From Sipunculus nudus (Eukaryota; Annelida; Sipuncula; Golfingiida; Sipunculidae), in assembly GCA_026874595.1 (NCBI GenBank), contig CM049317.1:37856401-37920400 (forward strand): DNA of 64,000 nt, read 5' to 3'. Position 1 is the stretch's first letter. Every line of letters begins with the position of its first letter. The notes beneath the pieces were generated by a model, which did not search any database, was not told where the DNA came from, and was given only the letters and a program-made list of their open reading frames with translations. Below are positions 23,391 to 33,000 of the stretch, one piece after another. The translations under genes and the position numbers were made by a program.

Positions 23391-23537
23391 CAATAGCAAT
23401 AATCGATGTTGATCATGAATGGGTAGAACCAAAAGCGAACCCCGACGACATCACATTCGAGCAACTACCTTGCCTTTCTGATCACCTAAATCTAGAAGAG
23501 GTCGCCAAAGCTCAACAAACAGTTCCCTGACTTAATT

Positions 23538-24640
23538 TTGGCAGCATCTGACCCAAACTACTCTGAATATGTACTGATTAATGACGTCCTGTATTCTATT
23601 AGGCGGCCCACTAGGGAGTCGACCGAATACCCCCGTTTAGTACTCCCCAGCAAATATCTCGAATCTGTCATTAATAGGGCCCATAGAGAGGTCGGTCATA
23701 TGGCTACTCTCAAAACCCTAATCCGCCTGCGTTAATCTTATCTCTGGCCAGTTATGCGACAGGAAGTTCGGGCTATTTTAGCTCGTTGTACAGTTTGTAT
23801 CGCCCACTCACGAAAAAGAGAAGAAACGCCTATGGGTACTATGCCACAGCCCGTTTCCCCAATGCAGATGATTTTATGGACTTAATTGGTCCTTTCGGGC
23901 ACTCCACACTAGGCAGTAAGTATGTCCTAACAGTAATTGACCATTTTAGTGGGTTTGCGGAAGCTTAACCTCTGCAGTCTAAATCCAATGAGGCAGTCTG
24001 AGGGCCTTTGCTTATCAGACTAACAGATGGGACTGAGTTCTGTACAGTTACCTTGCAATACATGAAAGACCTCGGCATAGATCATACGCATTCAACCCCA
24101 CAGAATCCCGCCTCAAATGGCCGCATCGAACGGTTTAACTGCTCCTTCAAAGAAATTCTAAATAAGCTAGTAAATAACAAACCAAACCAATGGGAAAATC
24201 ATGTTTGAGTCGCACTGTTTGCACACAGGGTGAGCGTTAGCAGTGTAACGGGCTATTCCCCATTTTACTTGTTGGTTGACAACCGAGACTGCCTCTTGGT
24301 CGCTTACTTCAAACTTCAATATCAATCTCCCCTTTTGTTAATAGACTGGACGACCTTTCAGAAGCGTTCTCCATAACTAATGAAAACACCCGGTACGCTA
24401 GGGAAACTAACAGAGCAGCCATAAATAAACGGACTAATGCAAAACAGATAAAGTTAGGGGACACAGTAGTTTTACATGCTCCAGAGCCAATTACGTTTTC
24501 TTCTAAGTGGGACCCTCAATGGCAGGTCTTCAGAATTTTTGGGCTTACATGTCATTTGCAAAATCAGGTCACGGGTGAATTGAAAAAAAGTACACAGAGA
24601 CCATGTCAAATTAGTGGACCCTGACCTTGTCTTGGACGAA
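23538..24640 (+). pseudogene. Integrase remnant
   Basis: Zinc-binding HHCC region: HREVGHMATLKTL near 23690, then a stop, then LARCTVC near 23780. The catalytic core shows VLTVIDHFSGFAEA (Asp, about 23927), TDGTEF (about 24027) and a Glu in NGRIERFN (about 24115), matching the D,D,E pattern. A late segment with WQVFRIFGL and LQNQVTGELK resembles the GPY/F-type C-terminal module. In-frame stops occur throughout. Confidence 0.8.
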
Positions 24641-26674
24641 CTTCCCCCGCGCCCTAAGAGGTCACGCCGCCGCACAGCCTGGGATGCGCCAATTACCCCA
24701 CTCTGTATTCAGACTTATCAGAAACAGCCTACCACGGACCAGCCGATCAATACCCATGACCCAAACCCCCAATGACGCCGAATGTAACAACACAAATGAC
24801 CCTGACACGAGCACACCCGACACCCCTGAATCAGATATCGACATGCCTAGCCGCCCCCCGACCCCGTTGGCCAATAAACTTCTTTCACAACCGACACAAA
24901 ACGTGCCCGGTCACCCTCCCCCGAAGACTCCACACCTCACTCTGAACGTCACCCTCGACTCAGACAGATCAAGAGAGTTAAATATAATAATGTGTTGGAA
25001 GCCATTAATCTTTTGGACGATGTACTTTCTGATAATTCAGATGATTAATGGTCGACATATACCTGACGATGTACACATTATTCAATACCCTCAAGGTGTC
25101 GCAGCCCAACTTGTTGACAATATATATGAAAGCTGAATGGACAACACTTGTCTTACTACAGAAACCAGAACCAGACCCTCGCCTGTTCTCAATTCTCCAG
25201 GCACTGAAGAAAATTCTATAGAGAAATATTTCACCCTGGACGCCCCTGTGAAACGTGATTAGGGAAGAAGACTCCGCTGGGCAGCCAGGCTTTTGCAGGA
25301 TACCGGAACACGCGTAAGTCTGCTATCAAGAAACAAACGGGCACCATTTGAATTTGGTGTGTATCGACGGGCAGTAGACCTCTACTAATCGCACAATTCA
25401 CATGGTAAACGACCTTCTCACAGTGACAAAACATGTACAGCTTAAAGTGGTAAACGCACAGCATAGAATTTCTAGTCTCGCTTCGTACGTTAAAAATTCG
25501 CTATATTGGTCACCCGCCATCTTCAAATCATTCACAACTTTATTCAACATATGTCTTTTCAAATGAACTATGAACATTTATTAGTATCCCTCAAATAAGC
25601 TATATTTTTGTACTCTCGTCAAATGGACATATATTCAACACAGAGGCGATCTTTAGAAAGTAAACATCTAACGGAGGAAATACTATCCCCGCTGAACTTG
25701 AAGCTATCATTAAGCAAGCGAGACGGTTCGAATATTTCGCCGCGCAGGCTTCTTTGTATTACTCACATATCCGAATAATGCAAGTGTTGATGGACTCAAA
25801 CGTATTAATATTTCAAGCCATGTTACCATTCCACGATAGAGACCAGTACCTTCGTTATCGTCTGCAGTCTTTCCCACCACCCCTCACCCCCGAATTGTAT
25901 TCACAATTCCTGCTGGCTCCAGATATAGCCCTTCACATCGAATCAGGCCTAATGCTAACTCCAACAAATTGTACTGGGTCGTCTCCAACAATATGCCGTA
26001 CGGGTACTCTCTAGGCTAGGAACCAGTACCTTTGCGAAAGAGTTATAATAAACCAAGATGAATCACTAAGAAATAAATGTAGAATCAAATTATTCCGAGC
26101 CGACGAACCTTTGATATATTAACTTACCCTGGAGTATATTTTCTTGCTACCCAACATCTAGCTGCTACCAAAATTGTAAGGGAAAGCCTGAGCGTGAAAG
26201 GACATTATCAGCCGGCGTGCATTCTATCCAACTCACAGACTTTTGTTCCTTGAAATATGAAAACTGAATTTTGAAAGGTATATACCATGCGCAACATACA
26301 TTCAATAAAAGTTTACTGCCGATAATCGCCGAGAGCAGATACCCAAATTTGATTCAACAGCGCTGGCCAAATTAGCTGATTGGAACACCCTTGACCAAAT
26401 TGTTGCACTAAATACCTCCGAACAGCCGCCACTAGAACAACTAAATTATGTCTACCCGTTGGAGAATATTGTACCTCCCCCGACGAACTCGTGGGTCAAC
26501 ACTTCGCTCATTGTCTCAGTTCTTTGTGTTGTGATCCTGTGCGTTATTTTACTCAAGTGCGCTCTTCCCGCCTTCCGTCGGCACCATGAAAATTCGACTT
26601 CAGAGGCAGCCACTCATGAAAATCAACCTCAACAGGTTTGGGCCCGTATCCCAAACCAAGTGATGCAAGTTTAA
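24640..26674 (+). pseudogene. env-like third region, broken
   Basis: Downstream of integrase, where errantivirus-like elements carry env, several open pieces remain. One (24627-25136) is rich in Pro/Thr and ends with a hydrophobic stretch (about 24985-25050). A later piece (26459-26674) has a clear membrane anchor, SLIVSVLCVVILCVILL, followed by a short basic tail. The positions and the anchor suggest a former envelope-like glycoprotein. No family match can be stated from the sequence alone, and the region is interrupted by stops and frameshifts. Confidence 0.5.
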
Positions 26675-27082
26675 TGCTGCACCGCTTATTTGGAATTCAT
26701 TATTTCTTTTTTATATTATTGGACTCTTTGCTTGTCTCTTTTTTAAATATCTATTATATATGTGTCATGTATTTACTTATTTACTATGGTTAGATCAACT
26801 AATATTCGTATCGGATGTACCTTGAATTGCCCTAGGTGAGGGTTTTCTCGCTTTTACATAATCGCCATAACTCCATATTAATTAATTTATTTGCCGCCAT
26901 GGTATGATGTATCAGTAAAATAATAATGATAATAATTAATATTAGTTTCTGTCGTAGAATTATTAATAGTATTAGTATCAGCATCAGTTTGTTTTCCAGC
27001 GCTTAACCGTAGTTTGATACTTTGGTGAACATAACATGCGTATCTTTATGTTAAAAGTAAAAATGTCACATGTTTACTAGAT

Positions 27083-27096
27083 AGGTGAGGGAGATG
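27083..27096 (+). other. Polypurine tract of the LTR element
   Basis: AGGTGAGGGAGATG directly before the 3' LTR start TGTTAAGT fits a plus-strand primer site. Confidence 0.5.
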
Positions 27097-27697
27097 TGTT
27101 AAGTATCAACTCTGACATGTATTCTATATATTTTAATGTTATATTTTAGTGTAATATTTTGCATTCTATTCTATATATTGTGATGTTATATTTTAAGTGA
27201 AGTATTTCGCCGTAATTCATAATGTCAGGACCAGTAGTTATTCCAACACATTGTATAAGGTATATTACATCATTCAGGCATATTTAAACGCTGACACTAA
27301 TGCGACATTGAAACGTGTATTGTATATAGAGATAGACCTCATGCAGTTTACATAACAATACTTCTAGTTATGTGTCATCCACAATCTGTTCACTCAGCTT
27401 GAGGTGACACAACAGTCTAATTAAGATTACTTCCTATACCTTTAGTCATGTCCACGCCTCCTCTAATTATCAAGGTACTGATATCTTTTCAGCTGCTAAT
27501 TGCAATCAGGCGTAGTGGCCGGCTTGTAGAGAGCCGAGGCCGGGTTAGTTGAGGGTCAGACTTGGAGCCGTTCGGAAGTTCGGCTCATCCTATTATCCTA
27601 AAATACCATCGATGTTTATGCCTGTATCAAGTTATATTCTACAAATAAACGTTTTATATTTATCGGCTGCATCCTGACTTATCGGGGGACCTCTACA
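27097..27697 (+). repeat. 3' LTR
   Basis: About 600 bases matching the 5' LTR, starting after the purine tract and ending GGGGACCTCTACA. It contains AATAAA at about 27646. Confidence 0.82.
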
Positions 27698-29296
27698 GGC
27701 TGGTATCAACATGGATGTTTTTACACCGCACAATTGTAGATCCACAGTAAGAAGCAAGGCCAGAAATTGCGACGTCCAACTGCATACTATTTTTGTCTGT
27801 GGACACGCTATTAACAGCTTGCGTGACCCTGGAGTACGAGTAGCTATGATGAGTTAAATTCACAAAGTAAATGAGACCTACCTGTAAGTTGAAATTTGAA
27901 GGAAATTCTACCGAAGCATAGCAGAGTACGAAAGGGTCACGTGCCCTCCCTCTTTCTAGGGGCATGAGAGAGAACTTAAACGAAACACTGACTGTCAGGC
28001 TAGCACTGGTACCGTTATATGGCCCGGTCTGATTAAAAGTGTGTTTCTCATCTACGCTTAAAATGAATATAATTCATAGACTAATTTACGTTAAACAATA
28101 AATAAAACCTTGCTAGATAGCTCTCATAACACTTCAACAATGATACTAACTGTGCCATAATAAGGGGCCATGGTCAACTTGTGATTTTAATATAACTCAG
28201 AGTTTAACAATGTTGATTTTAAATTAACAACTGAAAAATTATTAATAACTTAAAAATGAAATGACGTAAGGTATCTTACCATATATGTACACAATGAGGA
28301 TAACGGGGCCCACCTGATTACCTATTATTCTATGAGTTAGGAATTAGGACCTGCACATATATAAACAAATATACTCAAGTTGAAAAGCACGCCGGGTCGC
28401 GGGGAGCGATCAGCCTCGTCGCGCGGAAGCTGGGCTAATGGCAACACCTGGCCGCTTACGTAATCGGACCAGAGCGACCATGGCTAATCGTTAACAGCTT
28501 GACCTGTATGTCTGAGTGTGTACTCTGAGAAAATACGTTGAATTCCAACTGTTGTTCGCCATAAAGTGCCGCATGTCTGCACACACTATTTATGTATAAG
28601 CACACCGGCGACAGTCATTTTCTTCTCCCAGGACCGTTTATAGTTCGGCTTGTCTCGAAATGTAATAACGAAACACTGAACATGATAATTATCCTCCAGT
28701 AACATAAAAAACGTAACTTTTCATCATGATTTACTTGCGGACTCAGAATCAATTTTCCCTACACATCATACATTTTAGTTAATATAAGCAATAATTAATG
28801 TTAAAAAAGTTTCACACTTATCAATAGGCCTATAATCTGTCACTGAAATTTATGTCTTTTATACAAAAGCAGCATAAGTTTGAGCTCAACGTATGTTTTT
28901 CATGGTATAAATGTATGTTGACGTTCCTAGAGGGGGTACGGGGTCTACTGAGAACTTTTTGTTGGCTACTTTGAGTATTTGTGTACATTTTTCTAACGAA
29001 GAAATGTCACTTTAAGTGAGCCTGTGTGAGGAAAATAAGCCCTACGTCATTTTCAGTGATCAATATATATTGCCAGAACTATACGGTCTGAAGAAAACTT
29101 TTCATTCTTGCAGTTCGTCATAGCTCTATCAGAGTTATATTTTTTCTTTAAACTTCCGCTTTCCCAACTCCGACAGAAAGAATTTAATCAAGTATGTCAT
29201 CACTTATCCATGTAGGCCAGTCATGGAGTTTGCTTATGCTTTAATGGCATCCTGTTTCAGACATCGTGACCCGTCAACAATACGACTTTGTCGTAT
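27698..29296. other. No gene recognised
   Basis: Likely intergenic plus the 3' end of the minus-strand membrane-protein gene. A CpG-rich block stands out at about 28385-28510 in an AT-rich surrounding; no tRNA, rRNA or exon could be recognised in it. Confidence 0.4.
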
Positions 29297-30017
29297 TTAC
29301 TCACTGTATGATCTCATGGACGACTGTTTGTTTTTCACTGACTTCTGTCTGGCTGCCGCGACTATTTCATTCCACATTTTCACACTGTCAGAACTGTCCT
29401 CACAGCCTGACATGATCCTTGGGCGTAAATCATTGCCTCTGATCGACCAGTTACCCTTTCGAGATATTTTTCGTCTCAGCTTAATTTTATCTCTACCGGG
29501 TCCAACTATTCCCAGGATTTGATCTTCGGGTAAAGCATCCATAGAGGGCACTTTTGAAGTTTTACCAGTTCTTCCAGAAAGTGTTGCAACAGAGGGCGCC
29601 ACCTGCTGAGCATCAGCTGACCTTGATGTGTCATATTGTTCCTTTTCTCGAGGGAAGACCGAGTAATCATCTGGGGATTCTTCCTCTATTTGAGATATGA
29701 GCTCCGCAGCGTCACAGCTCCATGGCCGTGAGTCTCTGCTGGCCCTCAGCCAGGGATTGTTCACATATGGTTGGTATTCCTTCTCCTGCGGGCTCAAAGT
29801 ACCATCCGGGCACTTAGGCAGGAACGACGGTACGATGGATGTCACAGTGAACGTTGACGCAGGCCGTGACATCCATGGCCCTGATATCGACACTGCTGAC
29901 CCCTTTCGGGAATCTTTAGAAGCTCTCCTACTTTTCTTTGCTTTGGGATCGTTAAGCTCTTCCGCTGCAAGCTCCCCTCTCTCCTCACTTTCCTTTTTCC
30001 GTTCAATTTCGGAAGTC
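29297..30017 (-). CDS. Terminal exon: charged cytoplasmic tail
   Basis: Acceptor TTCTGAGTTCCAG at 30018-30030; the first base completes an Arg codon with the previous exon, then 239 codons and a stop. The tail begins TSEIERKKESEERGELAAEE (helical, strongly charged). It continues with PWMSRPAS, PQEKEYQPYVNNPWLRAS, an acidic stretch (SQIEEESPDDYSVF) and a basic block (GRDKIKLRRKISRKG). Many Ser/Thr residues with basic or acidic neighbours could be phosphorylation sites. The length and even composition of the open frame argue for real coding sequence. Confidence 0.75.
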
Positions 30018-33000
30018 CTGGAACTCAGAATAAATTAAACTCTTTAATTCATTTGTAATTCACACGTGAGGAGTATTACAAATGTAAAATTTTAATACAA
30101 ATAAACACATTTTCTTCTTCTATTCATTAGAAAGTCTGTTTCACATTCTTGAAATAAAGAATCGAAAACAGTTTTCAAAAGTGACACATGAATGCTTACG
30201 AGTTACTAGGGGAGCTACGATTGTGTAATAGTAAACCTAGTAATGCTTGGACACACGTGTATATGTAGTATACACTGATATTTATATTTACATGACATCA
30301 CGATCCAGTCCTATAGTAAATGATTATCATAGCCTATTTATAGAATTTTCTTCAGTTGTCTGTTGAAGATCGGCTATTTATATTAAAATACCAGTGAGGA
30401 TTTTCTTCTTTTCTAATAGCGAGTACCTGTCCCTGTAACATTTTCCTCTAGCAGCAACGATAGCTAAAATCAGGATAGCCAGGACGGCCGCCCCCGTGCC
30501 AGCCAGAATCCATACGAACTTGTCAGTAACCATCCATGTATAACCTGGAAATAATCTAACATGTATAACCTGGAAAACATCTAACATGTACAACCTTAAA
30601 TATCTAACATGGCCTTAAACATCATCTTGTGAAACGGTGTCTGCTGGAATGTGTTGCGAAAATGTCATTAAAACTTTAATAGCAAATACAATTAATTATA
30701 CTTAATTACAGTTCTACAATTTTTGAGTTTTTGAAAACTTTTTAATTTAAAGAATACTCTTCCATTGGTATATTTTAGCCCTGCCCTTAGCCATGAGCGC
30801 TGTCCTAACTGTAATCACACCGTGCAGTTCGTGAAGCGTCACACACAGAGGCACTTTTTGGTGTAGAACACTAGAATGTTTTATGAAATCATGACGGAGT
30901 TATACATGTAAGCTCAGACTATACTTCCAGTTGTATAAGCTATACATGTAAACTCAGACTATTCTTCTAATTATGTGAGTTATACATGTAAGCTCAGACT
31001 ATACTTCCAGTTGTATAAGTTATACATGTAAACTCAGACTATTCTTCTAATTATGTGAGTTATACATGTAAGCTCAGACTATACTTCCAGTTGTATAAGT
31101 TATACATGTAAACTCAGACTATTTTCCAGTTGTATGAGTTATACATGTAAACTCAGACTATTTTCTAGTTATATGAGTTATACATGTTAGCTCAGACTTT
31201 ACTTCCAGTTATATGAGTTCTACATGTCAGCTTAGACTATACTTCTAGTTATATGAGTGATATATGTAAGCTCAGACTATACTTCTAGTTATATTAACTC
31301 TGAAACGGAAGCTGTAAACAACCGTTTATTTTCTTGATATTACCTTGGTTTTCAACACCCCTGGAATCTTGGGATAGTTTAGATGTTATCATTCCGCTGA
31401 AGATAACGCCATCTTAAAAAAATTACAAGTATAATTTGTATAACTAAAAAAATAGTGTACTCAAAACAAGCAAGACTAGAATAATCTTGGCATATTTTGT
31501 TCATTATTCAAAACAAGTTACTTGAGATTTTATGTGCACATAATGGAAAAGAACAGGTGCGTTCACATGGAGTGTCCCACCTCTTTAAATCTATTCCACA
31601 AAATGATGAACACATTATATAAAGGTTCCTTGACTGCATGAACTGTATATTACCAGTGTAGATGTATGGTATCACAATACCTAGTGTAGATGTATGATAT
31701 CACCATACCTAGTGTAGATGTATGGTATCACAATACCTAGTGCAGATGTATGGTATCACCATACGTAGTGTAGATGTATGATATCACAATACCTAGTGTA
31801 GATGTATGGTATCACAATACCTAGTGTAGATGTATGATATCACCATACCTAGTGTAGATGTATGGTTTCACAATACCTAGTGTAGATGTATGATATCACA
31901 ATACCTAGTGTAGATGTATGATATCACAATACCTAGTGTAGATGTATGATGTCACCATACCTAGTGTACATGTATGATTTCACAATACCTAGTGTAGATG
32001 TATGATACCACCATACCTAGTGTAGATGTATGATTTCACAATACCTAGTGTAGATGTATGATATCACCATACCTAGTGCAAATGTATGATATCACTATAC
32101 CTAGTGTAGATGTATGATATCACCATACCTAGTGTAGATGTATGATATCCCCATACCTAGTGTAGATGTATGATATCCCCATACCTAGTGTAGATGTATG
32201 ATATCACCATACCCAGTGTAGATGTATAATATCTTCATACCTAGTGTAGATGTAGGATATCACCATACCTAGTGTAGATGTATGATATCACCATACCTAG
32301 TGTAGATGTATGATATCACCATACCTAGTGTAGATGTATGGTATCAGAATACCTGGTGTAGATGTATGATATCACCATACCTAGTGTAGATGTATGATAT
32401 CACCATACCCAGTGTAGATGTATGATATCACCATACCTAGTGTAGATGTATGGTATCACCATACCTGGTGTAGATGTATGATATCACTATACCTAGTGTA
32501 GATGTATGATATCACCATACCCAGTGTAGATGTATGATATCACCATACCTAGTGTAGATGTATGATATCCCCATACCTAATGTAGATGTATGATATCACC
32601 ATACCCAGTGTAGATGTATGATATCACCATACCTAGTGTAGATGTATGATATCACCATACCTAGTGTAGATGTATGATATCACCATACCTAGTGTAGATG
32701 TATGGTATCACCATACCTAGTGTAGATGTATGATATCACCATACCTAGTGTAGATGTATGGTATCACCATACCTAGTGTAGATGTATGATATCACCATAC
32801 CTAGTGTAGATGTATGATATCACCATACCTAGTGTAGAGATATGGTATCACCATACCCAGTGTAGATATATGATATCACCATACCTAGTGTAGATGTATG
32901 ATATCACCATACCTAATGTAGATGTATGATATCACCATACCCAGTGTAGATGTATGATATCACCATACCTAGTGTAGATGTATGATATCACCATACCCAG

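Larger units (their letters stand above)
20363..27697 (+). mobile_element. Degenerate Ty3/gypsy-type LTR retrotransposon with env-like region
   Basis: A complete but decayed element of about 7.3 kb. Two similar LTRs of about 600 bases flank gag, protease, reverse transcriptase, integrase and a third region ending in a membrane anchor. The order protease, reverse transcriptase, integrase defines the Ty3/gypsy type. Stops and frameshifts interrupt every coding part and an RNase H domain was not found, so it cannot be autonomous. The LTRs differ by many substitutions and small indels, pointing to an old insertion. No convincing target duplication was seen. Confidence 0.85.

Noticed and set aside
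29223-30038. Plus-strand frames opposite the membrane-protein tail
   Set aside because: Antisense to a 240-codon minus-strand exon with matching splice phases; no domain on the plus strand.
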